Positions 26,853 to 36,108 of a DNA stretch of 64,000 nt are shown piece after piece. Position numbers and translations under genes: made by a program. The stretch's first letter is position 1. The number at the start of each line of letters is the position of its first letter. The stretch covers positions 2,349,501-2,413,500 of the forward strand of contig NC_013889.1 in the NCBI RefSeq assembly GCF_000025545.1. Reading direction: 5' to 3'. Origin of the DNA: Thioalkalivibrio sp. K90mix (GTDB taxonomy: Bacteria; Pseudomonadota; Gammaproteobacteria; Ectothiorhodospirales; Ectothiorhodospiraceae). A model generated the notes under the pieces. That model saw only the letters and a list, made by a program, of their open reading frames with translations. It was not told the DNA's origin and made no database searches.

Positions 26853-26869
26853 GCCCGCGGTGACCAGGC

Positions 26870-27841
26870 TCAGAACACCGCGGCCTCGACATCGGGGTAG
26901 GTGGTGGCCACCGAGCGGTCGATCTTGTCGTCGAATCCCGGGTAATCGCCGATGATGTCGGCCATGCGTTCGCGCACCAGCGGCACGGTTTCGAAGTCCG
27001 CCAGCCCCTGCTCCACGCCTTCCTCGATTGCGTCCCATAGCGTGACCAGATAGTTCTGCAGCCGCGGCAGCGTCTCCGCGCCCTCCAGCCGCCCATGCCC
27101 GGGCACGACCACGTCAGGCTCCAGCGCGATCAGATCATCCAGCAACTCGATCCACTGCGCGACGTCGCCATCCCAGACGGACGGGGCGCGATCGCTGTAG
27201 ACCACGTCCCCGGCCAGCAGCACTTCCGTCTGCGGCAGCCATACGATCAGGTCACCCGGCGAATGGGCGCCTCCGGAGGGCAGAATCACCACTTCCTTAC
27301 CGCCCAGGTCGCGCGTCATGCGCTCGTCCACGGGCATGTTGGGCAAAAGCGGCGTGGTGTCGCCGGTGGCCCCCTCGGTCATCTCGCGAAAGTTCTCGAC
27401 CCAGGTGTCGGCCTCCGCCTTCATGCGTTCGACCGCCTCGGGGCCGGCCATGATCTCCGGGTCATCCTCGGCAAAGGCGTGGTTGCCCAGCCAGTGGTCG
27501 CCGTGACTATGGCTGTTCACGACCCAGCGCACCGGCTGATCGGTAACTTCGCGGATCGCCTCGCGCAGGGCCACGCCCATGGTCTCGGACGAACCCGTGT
27601 CAAACACGAGCACCCCTTCGCGGGTCACCACAAACGCCATGTTCGCATTCCAGCCGAGATTCTCGCGGCTGGGAAAATCGCGCGCGGGTGTCATCACCGC
27701 GTACACGCCCGGGGCCACTGGCTCGGCTGTCATCTCGTAATCCTCGGGCGCGGCCGGTTCGCCGGCCGACAATGAAGTGGTCAAGGCCAGCACCCCGGCC
27801 AAACCTGCCAGTACAACGCATAACGGTTTCCATCCCAGCAT
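26870..27841 (-). CDS. Exported metallo-beta-lactamase-fold hydrolase
   Basis: 323-aa MBL-fold protein. An N-terminal signal (LCVVLAGLAGVLALTTSLSAG) implies periplasmic location. Metal ligands: HSHGDH at 111-116, GGAHSPGD near 195, a LLAGDVVYSDR aspartate near 215, and VVPGHG near 246. It resembles SoxH/quinoprotein-relay-type zinc hydrolases, whose substrates are poorly known. ATG at 27841 has GGAAG eight bases upstream. It is divergent from the DUF502 gene; the longer frame to 28057 overlaps that gene's 5' end. Confidence 0.85.
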   Translation of the reverse strand: MLGWKPLCVVLAGLAGVLALTTSLSAGEPAAPEDYEMTAEPVAPGVYAVMTPARDFPSRENLGWNANMAFVVTREGVLVFDTGSSETMGVALREAIREVTDQPVRWVVNSHSHGDHWLGNHAFAEDDPEIMAGPEAVERMKAEADTWVENFREMTEGATGDTTPLLPNMPVDERMTRDLGGKEVVILPSGGAHSPGDLIVWLPQTEVLLAGDVVYSDRAPSVWDGDVAQWIELLDDLIALEPDVVVPGHGRLEGAETLPRLQNYLVTLWDAIEEGVEQGLADFETVPLVRERMADIIGDYPGFDDKIDRSVATTYPDVEAAVF

Positions 27842-27965
27842 CGCGGTCACTTCCCAATGGTCTTGTACGCTCAAGAGTAGACCCGCCAGCGCCACCAAAG
27901 TGCGCGGCGCCGCGCGTGGCCTCGAAACTGGTAGCATCGGGACTTCCCTGGGATGGAGACGGCTG

Positions 27966-28562
27966 GTGCGCAATATTTCCCGGACCTTCCTGACAGGCCT
28001 GGCGGCGATCCTGCCGCTGGTCATCACCCTGGCCCTGCTCTGGTGGCTGGGCAGCACGGCCGAAAAGGTCCTCGGCGGACTGCTGGGTGCGATCCTGCCC
28101 GACGCCCTGTATTTCCCGGGTCTTGGTATCCTTGCCGGCGTCGCGCTGGTGTTTGCGCTGGGCGTACTGCTTCAGGCCTATGTGGTGCGCGGGCTGTTCG
28201 ACTGGATGGAATCGCTGATGCAGCGCATCCCGGTCATCAAGACGATCCACGGGACCGTGCGCGACGTCACCAACCTGCTCTCCGGCGACATCCACAAGCG
28301 TTTCGGACAGGCCGTGCTGGTGACCTTTCCCGGCAGCGACTTCAAGCTGGTCGGCTTCGTCACCCGCGAGGATTTCGAGGGCCTTCCGAACAACCTGGGC
28401 GGCCCGGAAACCCTCGCGGTGTACATGCCCATGAGCTACCAGATCGGTGGCTACACCCTCATGCTCCCGCGCGAACGCATCGAGCCGCTGGACCTGTCGC
28501 TGGAGGATGCCATGCGCTATGCCCTGACCGCCGGCGTCTCCGCGCGCCAGGAAAAGACCTAA
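27966..28562 (+). CDS. DUF502 family membrane protein
   Basis: 198-aa inner-membrane protein with two transmembrane segments near the N-terminus (FLTGLAAILPLVITLALLWW; FPGLGILAGVALVFALGVL) and a conserved soluble part (IPVIKTIHGTVRDVTNL, VGFVTREDF). Function unknown; the family is widespread. GTG at 27966 is chosen because GGAGAC lies about seven bases upstream and the membrane segments begin nearby. The TAA stop is formed by a host T plus the first two bases of repeat element copy 3. Confidence 0.85.
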   Translation: MRNISRTFLTGLAAILPLVITLALLWWLGSTAEKVLGGLLGAILPDALYFPGLGILAGVALVFALGVLLQAYVVRGLFDWMESLMQRIPVIKTIHGTVRDVTNLLSGDIHKRFGQAVLVTFPGSDFKLVGFVTREDFEGLPNNLGGPETLAVYMPMSYQIGGYTLMLPRERIEPLDLSLEDAMRYALTAGVSARQEKT

Positions 28563-28857
28563 GGAGACGCTGATCAATTCGCACGTCCGCGTTGGTGCCC
28601 ATTTTTTCCGAGACAAGGCGCGGTGCGCAGTGCCGTAGTCACTCTACGGCCCCGTGTCGATCATCGGGGCGCAACGCAGGATCGGGGAAAATGGGGCACC
28701 AACCCCGAAGGGGCTCGGCCGCCCCTATTGGATAAAAATGGGCCCGCTGACGGCGTTGCGGCTCGCTTATGTAGCTCGACTACACTTCGCTCGCCGCGCC
28801 TTGTCATCGAGAAAAATCGACTCGAGCGCGAACGTGCGAATTAATCAGCGTCTCCTT
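28561..28857 (+). mobile_element. Hairpin-rich MITE-like element, copy 3 (297 bp, divergent)
   Basis: Most diverged copy. Terminal repeats AAGGAGACGCTGATCA and its near complement at the right (ending GCGTCTCCTT). Internal stems differ in sequence but still pair: GGTGCCCATTTT (28594-28605) with 28688-28700, GCCGTAG/CTACGGC, and TGTAG (28770-28774) with CTACA (28780-28784), where other copies have GTGCAG/CTGCAC. It fills the space between DUF502 and coaBC. Confidence 0.85.
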
Positions 28858-28876
28858 AAGGGGTAGAATCCGCCGC

Positions 28877-30094
28877 ATGACGGAACACGATTCCAAGCCA
28901 CGGATACTGGTCGGCGTCAGCGGCGGCATCGCCGCCTACAAGGCCTGCGAGCTGGTGCGCGAACTGAGGCGCGCCGGCTGCGAGGTGCGTGTGGTGATGA
29001 CCGCGGGCGCCCAGGCCTTCGTAACCCCGCTGACTTTCCAGGCCCTTTCCGGCGCGCCGGTGCGCACCGAGCTGCTGGATGCCGAGGCCGAATCCGGCAT
29101 GGACCACATCGCGCTGGCGCGCTGGGCCGAGCGCATCGTGGTCGCCCCGGCCAGCGCCAACCTGATCGCACGTTTTGCCCAGGGCCTGGCGGACGATCTG
29201 CTGAGCACCCTGTTGCTGGCCACCACCGCACCGGTCGCGCTGGCGCCGGCGATGAACCACCGCATGTGGGCCCATCCGGCCACACAGGCCAATATCGCGA
29301 CCCTGGTCGAGCGCGGCGTAACCCTGATCGGGCCGGACAGTGGCGACCAGGCCTGCGGCGAACAGGGCGAGGGCCGCCTGCGCGAGCCGGCCGCGATCGC
29401 GCGCGAACTGCTGCAGCCGGCCGACGTCCCCCTGGCGGGACGGCACGTGTTGATCACCGCCGGCCCCACCTTTGAACCGATCGACCCCGTCCGCTTCATC
29501 GGCAACCGCAGTTCCGGGCGCATGGGCTTCGCCCTGGCCGCGGCCGCGCGCGAGGCCGGCGCCCGCGTGACGCTGGTACACGGCCCCACGGCCGAGGCCG
29601 TGCCCGCCGGGATCAAGGGCGTGGCCACCGAGACCGCCGCCGCGATGCACGCGGCGGTAATGGAACGTCTGCCCGAAACCGACATCCTGATCGCCGCGGC
29701 GGCGGTGGCCGACTACCGCCCGGCCGAAGCGCAGACGCAGAAGATCAAGAAGGCCGCTCCGGTACTGAACCTCACGCTGGAGCGCACCGAGGATATCCTG
29801 GCCGAGGCCGCAAGCCACGCGGCCACGCTCCCCCGGCGCCCGTTCCTGGTGGGCTTCGCAGCCGAAACCGAGCAACTGCGCGAACACGCCGAGGCCAAGC
29901 GTCGCACCAAGGCTGTCGACCTGATCGCGGCCAATCGCGTGGGCGAGGGCCTCGCCTTCGGCACCGCCGACAACGAACTGCTGTGCATTTGGGAAGGCGG
30001 TGAACGCACCCTGCCGAACCAGCCCAAGACGCAGCTGGCCCGGGCACTGATCGACCTAGTCATCGAACGTCTGGCCGAACGTGAAACCGACTGA
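28877..30094 (+). CDS. coaBC: Phosphopantothenoylcysteine synthetase/decarboxylase
   Basis: 405-aa bifunctional enzyme of coenzyme A synthesis. The N-terminal CoaC flavoprotein domain has [19 protein letters not shown], catalytic-His segment [21 protein letters not shown] and the CoaC cysteine in GDQACGE. The C-terminal CoaB domain has [23 protein letters not shown] and [12 protein letters not shown] at 28877 follows the element by 19 bp with only a weak, distant AAGGGG. dut follows 19 bp later, the standard order. Confidence 0.96.
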   Translation: MTEHDSKPRILVGVSGGIAAYKACELVRELRRAGCEVRVVMTAGAQAFVTPLTFQALSGAPVRTELLDAEAESGMDHIALARWAERIVVAPASANLIARFAQGLADDLLSTLLLATTAPVALAPAMNHRMWAHPATQANIATLVERGVTLIGPDSGDQACGEQGEGRLREPAAIARELLQPADVPLAGRHVLITAGPTFEPIDPVRFIGNRSSGRMGFALAAAAREAGARVTLVHGPTAEAVPAGIKGVATETAAAMHAAVMERLPETDILIAAAAVADYRPAEAQTQKIKKAAPVLNLTLERTEDILAEAASHAATLPRRPFLVGFAAETEQLREHAEAKRRTKAVDLIAANRVGEGLAFGTADNELLCIWEGGERTLPNQPKTQLARALIDLVIERLAERETD

Positions 30095-30113
30095 TATTGG
30101 AAAGGAAAACCGG

Positions 30114-30575
30114 ATGCCCGTCCCCGAGATTGACCTGAAGATCCTCGACCCGCGCATGGGCACGGACTTCCCGGTGCCCGCACCGGCTACAGACGGCTCC
30201 GCCGGGGTGGACCTGCGCGCGATGATCGACGCCCCGCTGACACTGGAACCCGGCGCAGCCGAGCTAATCCCGACCGGCCTGTCGATCCATATCGAGGACC
30301 CGGGCTACGCCGGGATGATCCTTCCGCGCTCCGGGCTCGGCCACAAGCACGGTCTGGTGCTGGGCAACCTGGTCGGCCTGATCGACGCCGACTACCAGGG
30401 CCCGCTGATGGTCTCCTGCTGGAACCGAGGCGCGAACGCCTACACGCTGGAGGTGGGGGAACGCCTGGCGCAGCTGGTCATCGTACCGGTGGTCCAGCCG
30501 CAATTCCACGTGGTCGAGGACTTCGAGGAAACCGCACGCGGCATAGGCGGCTTCGGTTCCTCCGGTCGCGGATAA
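30114..30575 (+). CDS. dut: Deoxyuridine 5'-triphosphate nucleotidohydrolase
   Basis: 153-aa trimeric dUTPase, hydrolysing dUTP to dUMP to keep uracil out of DNA. Motifs 1-5 are present: [28 protein letters not shown] (usually DSDYQG), the [14 protein letters not shown] region, and [12 protein letters not shown] (usually GFGHSG). The two substitutions are conservative. ATG at 30114 has AAGGA seven bases upstream. Confidence 0.95.
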   Translation: MPVPEIDLKILDPRMGTDFPVPAPATDGSAGVDLRAMIDAPLTLEPGAAELIPTGLSIHIEDPGYAGMILPRSGLGHKHGLVLGNLVGLIDADYQGPLMVSCWNRGANAYTLEVGERLAQLVIVPVVQPQFHVVEDFEETARGIGGFGSSGRG

Positions 30576-30596
30576 CGACCGCAGCGCATCGATCCG

Positions 30597-31232
30597 TCAG
30601 CCAGAGGGATACGGCACACCCACCCCGCCCAGGCCGCAGTATCCGTTGGGCACCTTGGCCAGATACTGCTGGTGGTAGTCCTCGGCGAAGTACCAGGCAT
30701 CCAGCGGCTGGATCTCCGTGGTGATGGGGCCGCGCCCTGCGGCGTCCAGCGCGGCCTGATAGCGCTCGCGGCTGACCTCGGCAGCCGCCTGCTGCTCGGC
30801 CGAGTCCACGTAAATCGCGGAGCGGTACTGGGTCCCGACATCGTTGCCCTGGCGCATACCCTGGGTCGGGTCGTGCCCCTCCCAGAACACCCGCAACAGG
30901 GTCTCCAACGCGACCCGATTCGGGTCGAACACCACGCGCACCAGCTCCGTATGCCCGGTCTGCCCGGAGCAGACCTCCCGGTAGGTGGGGTTGCGCGTGT
31001 AGCCGCCACCGTAGCCCACGCTGGTCGAGTACACGCCGTCGGTCTGCCAGAACAAGCGCTCCGCCCCCCAGAAACAGCCCATGCCCACATGCAGCACCTG
31101 CAGGCCATCCGGGTACGGGGGCGCAAGCGGCGTACCCAGCACCATGTGACGGGGCGGGACCGGCAGGGGGTCATCACGCCCTGGCAAGGCCTCCTCGGGC
31201 GCGGGCAGGCGCGGGTCGGAAAATGCGAACAT
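30597..31232 (-). CDS. msrA: Peptide-methionine (S)-S-oxide reductase
   Basis: 211-aa repair enzyme for oxidised methionine. It has the MsrA active site GCFWGAER with the catalytic Cys near residue 53, [21 protein letters not shown], and the C-terminal resolving-Cys region NGYCGLGG. A roughly 45-residue N-terminal extension precedes the core, as in E. coli MsrA. It ends 22 bp from convergent dut. Confidence 0.95.
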   Translation of the reverse strand: MFAFSDPRLPAPEEALPGRDDPLPVPPRHMVLGTPLAPPYPDGLQVLHVGMGCFWGAERLFWQTDGVYSTSVGYGGGYTRNPTYREVCSGQTGHTELVRVVFDPNRVALETLLRVFWEGHDPTQGMRQGNDVGTQYRSAIYVDSAEQQAAAEVSRERYQAALDAAGRGPITTEIQPLDAWYFAEDYHQQYLAKVPNGYCGLGGVGVPYPSG

Positions 31233-31243
31233 TACGCGTTCCT

Positions 31244-32404
31244 TCAGTCGGTCGGGGTGAGCCGGATCAGCTCGCCCGGGTTGTGATCGGTCAGCACCCA
31301 GATTGCGCCATCGTACACGCGCACATCGCGGATGCGGCGACCGAGATCGGGTAGCAGATCCACCTCTTCCACCAGCTCGCGATCTTCGAAGGTCAGCTTG
31401 CGCAGGGTCTGGCCGCGCAGACCGCCCACCAGCAGATCGCCATCCCAGTCGGCAAGGGCCGGATCGCGCAGGATCGCCATCCCGGATGGGGCGATGGCCG
31501 GTGTCCAGTAGTGTATGGCGGACTCCATACCCTCCTTCTCCGACTCTCCGGTACCAATCGGGCCACCGGAATAGGCCTCGCCATGCGAGATCACCGGCCA
31601 GCCATAGTTCAGGCCGCGCTCGATGATGTTCACCTCGTCGCCACCACGCGGGCCGTGTTCGTTCTGCCAGAAGGTGCCGGTCTCGGGGTCCATGACCATG
31701 CCTTGCGGATTGCGCACGCCAATCACCCATATTTCGGGGTGCGCGCCGTCCGCGTCCACGAACGGGTTGTCGTCCGGCACCGAGCCATCGTCATGCAGGC
31801 GCACAATGCTGCCGGCATGGTCGTCCTTCTTCTGAGCGCGGTCCTGGTCGCCACGGTCGCCGACGCTGACGTAGACGTAACCATCCGCGTCAAACACGAT
31901 GCGCGAGCCAAAGTGGCGCCCGCCACGCGTGGCCGGCTCGGCGGAGAACAGGATCTCGACATCCTCGAGTGTGCCGTCGGCAAACTGGCCTCGGGCGAGT
32001 CGTGTGGTCTGGCCGCCATCGGCCTGGGCGGAGTAGGTGAAGTACAGCCAACCGTTGTCCTCGAACTCGGGGTGCAGTGCGAGATCCAGCAGCCCGCCCT
32101 GGTTCTGCGCAACCAGGTCGTCCGGCAGGCCGGACACCAGATCGCCACGCCCCTCGAAGTTCGACACATCCGGGAAGTGGCGCAACTGCCCCGGGCGTTC
32201 ACTGATCAGGGCACCGCCATCCGGCAGGAAGGCGATCGCCCAGGGGTGGTTCAGTCCCTGCTGCACCACCTCGCCCCGCAACTCGCCATCCGCGGCGGAG
32301 AACTCCTCGGCCGCGATCCCGGCCGAGCCCCCGCAGGCCACCAGCAGGCCGCCAAACAGGGGCGCCGCCAGCAGGCGACCCGGGGTCCATGCATGCGCTG
32401 TCAT
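31244..32404 (-). CDS. PQQ-dependent aldose/sugar dehydrogenase-like lipoprotein
   Basis: 386-aa six-bladed beta-propeller of the soluble glucose dehydrogenase / YliI (Asd) family, oxidising aldose sugars with PQQ. The N-terminus carries a signal with possible lipobox (LVAC at about 26) and is exported. Family-like segments: [77 protein letters not shown]. No PQQ biosynthesis genes are in the window. Start ATG at 32404 has GAGGAG upstream. Located 11 bp upstream of msrA. Confidence 0.85.
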   Translation of the reverse strand: MTAHAWTPGRLLAAPLFGGLLVACGGSAGIAAEEFSAADGELRGEVVQQGLNHPWAIAFLPDGGALISERPGQLRHFPDVSNFEGRGDLVSGLPDDLVAQNQGGLLDLALHPEFEDNGWLYFTYSAQADGGQTTRLARGQFADGTLEDVEILFSAEPATRGGRHFGSRIVFDADGYVYVSVGDRGDQDRAQKKDDHAGSIVRLHDDGSVPDDNPFVDADGAHPEIWVIGVRNPQGMVMDPETGTFWQNEHGPRGGDEVNIIERGLNYGWPVISHGEAYSGGPIGTGESEKEGMESAIHYWTPAIAPSGMAILRDPALADWDGDLLVGGLRGQTLRKLTFEDRELVEEVDLLPDLGRRIRDVRVYDGAIWVLTDHNPGELIRLTPTD

Positions 32405-32429
32405 GTTGCGCTCCTCCGCTGAAACCTGG

Positions 32430-33272
32430 TTATTGGTGGTCGCGGGGCCTGTCGAGGTTCCCCGGCTGGCAGGAGGGGCACCAGTAGGTGGCGCGCAGGT
32501 GCTCGCCCAGTAACGCCCGTTCCACTGGCGTCCCGCACGTCCGGCAGGCCTGGCCCCCACGCCCGTACACATGCAGGTACTCGTCCGTCTCGGCCCGCGC
32601 GCGCGTAATGCGCGGCCCTGGCTTCAGGTTGCGTCGCAACAGACGTGCGGAATCGCAGTAGATATCCAGCAAGTCGCGATCCGTGATCGCGCCGACCGGC
32701 GTCAGCGGGTACCGGCCTTGCAGGAACAGCACCTCCGACTTGTAGATGTTGCCAATGCCCGCCGCCAGCGACTGATCGAGCAGTACATCCAGGATCGGCC
32801 GCGCGGGATCACAGTTCGTGCGGATGCGTTGGACGACCTCATCCAGCTCCACAGTCGCATCCAGAAGATCCGGCCCTACCCGCGCGTCCAGTCGCTCCGG
32901 ATCGGCTCGCCCCTCCGACAATAACTGCCAGGCGAGCTCACGCGGATGGAAACAGACCAGCACTCGGTCCGCCAGGCGCAGCACGGCCCAGGCCTGATGG
33001 TCCGGCTTGTGCCAGGCCGCCCCGGGCGCGTACTGGTGCCAGGTCCCGTACATCCCCAAATGCGTGCGGAGGCGCCAGGCCCGGCCCGCGGCATCCTCCA
33101 GCGCGATCAGCAGATGCTTGCCACGAGCGCTCACCCTACGCACGGTCATCGCCCCATGCTCCACCAGTACCGCACCGCGCCGCGCGCGCGTCGCCACCGA
33201 CTCCAGGGGGGCACCAGCCAACGCCGGACCAAGCACCCGGGCCAGCTTGTGGATGGTATCGCCCTCGGGCAT
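32430..33272 (-). CDS. Fpg/Nei-family DNA glycosylase / AP lyase
   Basis: 280-aa base-excision repair enzyme of the Nei/endonuclease VIII-like group. It begins MPEGDTIHK, where the Pro2 amine is the nucleophile and Glu3 the acid. The H2TH motif is present (DQSLAAGIGNIYKSEVLFL), followed by a C-terminal zinc finger (CRTCG and CPSC). It would excise oxidised pyrimidines; Nei and Fpg cannot be separated with certainty, but the EGDTIHK start favours Nei. Confidence 0.9.
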   Translation of the reverse strand: MPEGDTIHKLARVLGPALAGAPLESVATRARRGAVLVEHGAMTVRRVSARGKHLLIALEDAAGRAWRLRTHLGMYGTWHQYAPGAAWHKPDHQAWAVLRLADRVLVCFHPRELAWQLLSEGRADPERLDARVGPDLLDATVELDEVVQRIRTNCDPARPILDVLLDQSLAAGIGNIYKSEVLFLQGRYPLTPVGAITDRDLLDIYCDSARLLRRNLKPGPRITRARAETDEYLHVYGRGGQACRTCGTPVERALLGEHLRATYWCPSCQPGNLDRPRDHQ

Positions 33273-33287
33273 CGCGGGAAGCGGAGA

Positions 33288-34265
33288 TCAGCGCTTGCGG
33301 CTGGGGTAGAGCGGGGGTTCGCCCTCGGGGCGGGTGCGGAACAGGCGCATGGACCACAGGTACTGGGCCGGGGCCTGTTCGATGCCGCGCTCGATGGCCG
33401 TGTTCATGGCGCGTGCGTCCGCCGACTCGTCGTCGCTGGGGAAGTCGTCCAGCGGAGGCCACAGGCGCATCACGTACTGGTCGCGGGCGCTGTCGTACCA
33501 GGCGAAGCTGGGCAGCACGACCGCCTTCGACATGCGCGCCAGGCGACCAAGCGCCGTCAGCGTGGCCTTCTTCACGCCAAAGAAATCGACGAACACTGCG
33601 CCTTCCGCGCCCAGATCCTCGTCCGGCAGGTAGTAGAAGAAACGGCCGCGGCGCAACTGGCGAATCGCCGGACGCAGGCCCTGCTCGCGGGCGAAGATGT
33701 CACCCGAGTAGCGCGTGCGACTGCGGTGATTGATCCACTCCAGCACCGGATTCTTCATCGGCTTGGCGAACGAGACGCCGTCGTGCATCTGGCTCATGCG
33801 CACGCCGCCGTAATCCAGCGCCAGCGAGTGCGGGGCGAGGATGATCACCGGAGTACCCGCGGCCTGCAGGCGCTCGTAGTGTTCCAGCCCCTCGATACGG
33901 ATACGCGTAGCATGCTGGCCGGGCTTGCCGAACCACAGCAGTCCGTAGTCCAGCACCGTCTGCGCCTGGTAGCGGTAATAGGCCTCCATGCGCTGCTCGC
34001 GCTCGGCCGGGGTCATGTCGGGAAAGCACAGCTCGAGGTTGCGCTGCACCACCGCGCGGCTGCGCCCGGCCGCCCGGCGGATCAGCCGCCCGAGTCCCCG
34101 GGCCAGTGCGTGCACGGCCGGGCGCGGCATCTCCTGCAGCACCCAGGCCACACCCAGCAGCAGCCAGCTGCCCCAGTAACGCGGAGCGAAATGCGCGGCC
34201 GTCAGTGGGGCCTGATAGGCGCCCGCCTCTTTGCCTGAACGGGTCTCCCCGGTCTTCTCACTCAT
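33288..34265 (-). CDS. LpxL/HtrB-type lipid A acyltransferase
   Basis: 325-aa inner-membrane lysophospholipid-acyltransferase-superfamily enzyme that adds secondary acyl chains to lipid A. An N-terminal hydrophobic helix (WGSWLLLGVAWVLQEMP) is followed by the catalytic HX4D motif as HSLALD. The LpxL/LpxM/LpxP choice is not decidable. ATG at 34265 overlaps the upstream TPR gene stop (ATGA); the longer frame to 34436 is that gene's shadow. With the LpxR-like protein it suggests lipid A remodelling. Confidence 0.88.
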   Translation of the reverse strand: MSEKTGETRSGKEAGAYQAPLTAAHFAPRYWGSWLLLGVAWVLQEMPRPAVHALARGLGRLIRRAAGRSRAVVQRNLELCFPDMTPAEREQRMEAYYRYQAQTVLDYGLLWFGKPGQHATRIRIEGLEHYERLQAAGTPVIILAPHSLALDYGGVRMSQMHDGVSFAKPMKNPVLEWINHRSRTRYSGDIFAREQGLRPAIRQLRRGRFFYYLPDEDLGAEGAVFVDFFGVKKATLTALGRLARMSKAVVLPSFAWYDSARDQYVMRLWPPLDDFPSDDESADARAMNTAIERGIEQAPAQYLWSMRLFRTRPEGEPPLYPSRKR

Positions 34266-34600
34266 GCGCTCCCGCCCGCATCGAGCTGCTTGCGAGCACG
34301 TTTCGCGTAGACCTCCATCTCCTTCGCCGCCTGCAGGTCGCCCTTCTCGGTGGCGATGGCAATGCCGCGTTCGCAGGCCGACAGCGCGGCCTGCGAACGC
34401 TCCAGGTCGACCAAGGTCTTGGCCAGCAGCTTCCATGCAGCGGAATACCCGCCATCCAACTCCAACGCGCGTTCCAGATGCGGGATCGCGGCCTCCTTCT
34501 GGCCGTCGGTCGCCAGGGCATTGCCCAGCGAGAAACGCAGCATCGCGGAATCCTGTCCGCCATCCAGCATGTTCTGGAAGCGTTCGATCATGTCACTCAT
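34262..34600 (-). CDS. Small TPR-repeat protein
   Basis: 112-aa protein with about two tetratricopeptide repeats (SAMLRFSLGNALATDGQKEA; YSAAWKLLAKTLVDLERSQA) and a basic C-terminal helix (AAKEMEVYAKRARKQL). No signal peptide. It likely mediates protein contacts; the partner is unknown. Translationally coupled to the lipid A acyltransferase gene. Confidence 0.8.
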   Translation of the reverse strand: MSDMIERFQNMLDGGQDSAMLRFSLGNALATDGQKEAAIPHLERALELDGGYSAAWKLLAKTLVDLERSQAALSACERGIAIATEKGDLQAAKEMEVYAKRARKQLDAGGSA

Positions 34601-34640
34601 GGGGCACCTCCATCGCCGCGTGCCATTCAGTTACTGCAGG

Positions 34641-36095
34641 CTAACGCCGCCAGAAGGCCGGCGACAGAAGCACCAGCACGGTAAAGATTTCCAGACGCCC
34701 CATCAGCATCGCCAGCACCAGCACCCACTTGCTGAAGTCGTTGATCGACTGAAAGTTGGGCCCGACCTCGCCCAGCCCCGGGCCCAGATTGTTCAACGTC
34801 GCCGCGACCGCGGAAAACGAGGTCACCTGATCGAGCCCGGAGGCCATCAGCGCCAGCATCATCACCACGAACACCATCACGTAGGCGGCGAGAAAGCCCC
34901 AGACCGCCTGAACCACCCGGTCCGGCGCCTCTTTACCGTTCACCTTGACCGCAATGCGCGCATGCGGATGAATCAGGCGCTTGATCTCGCGCAGCCCCTG
35001 CTTGACCAGCAGCAGTACGCGCACCACCTTCATCCCGCCACCGGTGGACCCGGTGCAGCCACCGATAAAGGACAGGAAAATCAGCAGGACCGGCAGGAAC
35101 CCCGGCCACAGATAGAAGGCATCGGTGGCATAACCCGTGGTGGTCGCAATGGAAACGACATGGAACACCCCGCGGCGCAGGGCGTCACCCGCCTGGTCGG
35201 TGAAACCACTCCACAGCATGTAGCTGACCACAATTACGGCAGCGGAACCGAGCAGCAGCAGGTAGGTACGCAACTCCTCGTCCCGCTGATAGGGCTTCCA
35301 GGTTGCGCGATGAAGCACCAGAAAGTGCAGCGCGAAGTTCATCCCGCCAAGGATCATGAACGCGATCGCGACCGTCTCGATCGCCACCGAATTGAAGTGG
35401 CCAATACTGGCATCGTAGGTCGAGAAACCGCCGATGGCCACCGTGGTAAAGGAGTGAGCAACCGCATCGAAGGCCTCCATCCCGGCGGCCCAGTAGGCCA
35501 ATGCACAGGCCACGGTCAGACCCAGATAGATGTACCAGAGATTGCGCGCGGTCTCCGCGATGCGCGGGGTCAGCTTGTTGTCACGGATCGGGCCCGGGGT
35601 TTCGGCCTTGAACAGCTGCATCCCACCCACGCCCAGCAGCGGCAGGATCGCGACCGCCAGCACGATGATCCCCATGCCCCCCATCCACTGCAGTTGCTGG
35701 CGATACCACAGAATCGCGCGCGGCAAATCATCCAGTCCGGTGAGCACCGTCGCGCCCGTCGTGGTGAGCCCGGACATGGATTCGAAGACGGCGTCGGTAA
35801 ACGAGACTGGCAGGTTGGGGTCCAGCACCAGTGGCGCCGCCCCGGCAATCCCCAGCCCCAGCCAGAACAGCACGACAAGGATAAAGCCGTCGCGTACCTG
35901 CAGATCACAGCGCGCCTTGTACAGCGAACCCCAGAGGATCCCGCCAATTAGCAGCAGCAGCGCGAAGGCCTGGAGAAACACCCAGGCAGTGGCTTCGCCG
36001 TAGAGAAATCCGATCGCCGCGGGGGGCAGCATGGTCAGGCTGAACAGGGTCAGCAGAACCCCGAGCAAGCGGGCAGTGGATGCGAGATGCAGCAT
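34641..36095 (-). CDS. trkH: Trk system potassium uptake membrane subunit
   Basis: 484-aa K+ channel-like transporter with four repeated membrane-pore-membrane modules. Pore-loop glycine segments: MSGLTTTGATVL, FTTVAIGGFSTYD, VSIATTTGYATD and the NNLGPGLGEVGPNF pore near the end. It works with TrkA, whose gene lies 13 bp upstream on the same strand. K+ uptake is central to osmotic balance in salt-loving bacteria. Confidence 0.96.
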   Translation of the reverse strand: MLHLASTARLLGVLLTLFSLTMLPPAAIGFLYGEATAWVFLQAFALLLLIGGILWGSLYKARCDLQVRDGFILVVLFWLGLGIAGAAPLVLDPNLPVSFTDAVFESMSGLTTTGATVLTGLDDLPRAILWYRQQLQWMGGMGIIVLAVAILPLLGVGGMQLFKAETPGPIRDNKLTPRIAETARNLWYIYLGLTVACALAYWAAGMEAFDAVAHSFTTVAIGGFSTYDASIGHFNSVAIETVAIAFMILGGMNFALHFLVLHRATWKPYQRDEELRTYLLLLGSAAVIVVSYMLWSGFTDQAGDALRRGVFHVVSIATTTGYATDAFYLWPGFLPVLLIFLSFIGGCTGSTGGGMKVVRVLLLVKQGLREIKRLIHPHARIAVKVNGKEAPDRVVQAVWGFLAAYVMVFVVMMLALMASGLDQVTSFSAVAATLNNLGPGLGEVGPNFQSINDFSKWVLVLAMLMGRLEIFTVLVLLSPAFWRR

Positions 36096-36108
36096 CGGCC
36101 AGGGAGCC

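Noticed and set aside
33288-34436. Extended N-terminus of the LpxL-type gene upstream of 34265
   Set aside because: The extension is the shadow of the TPR gene, and the coupled ATGA start at 34265 with the membrane helix soon after fits better.
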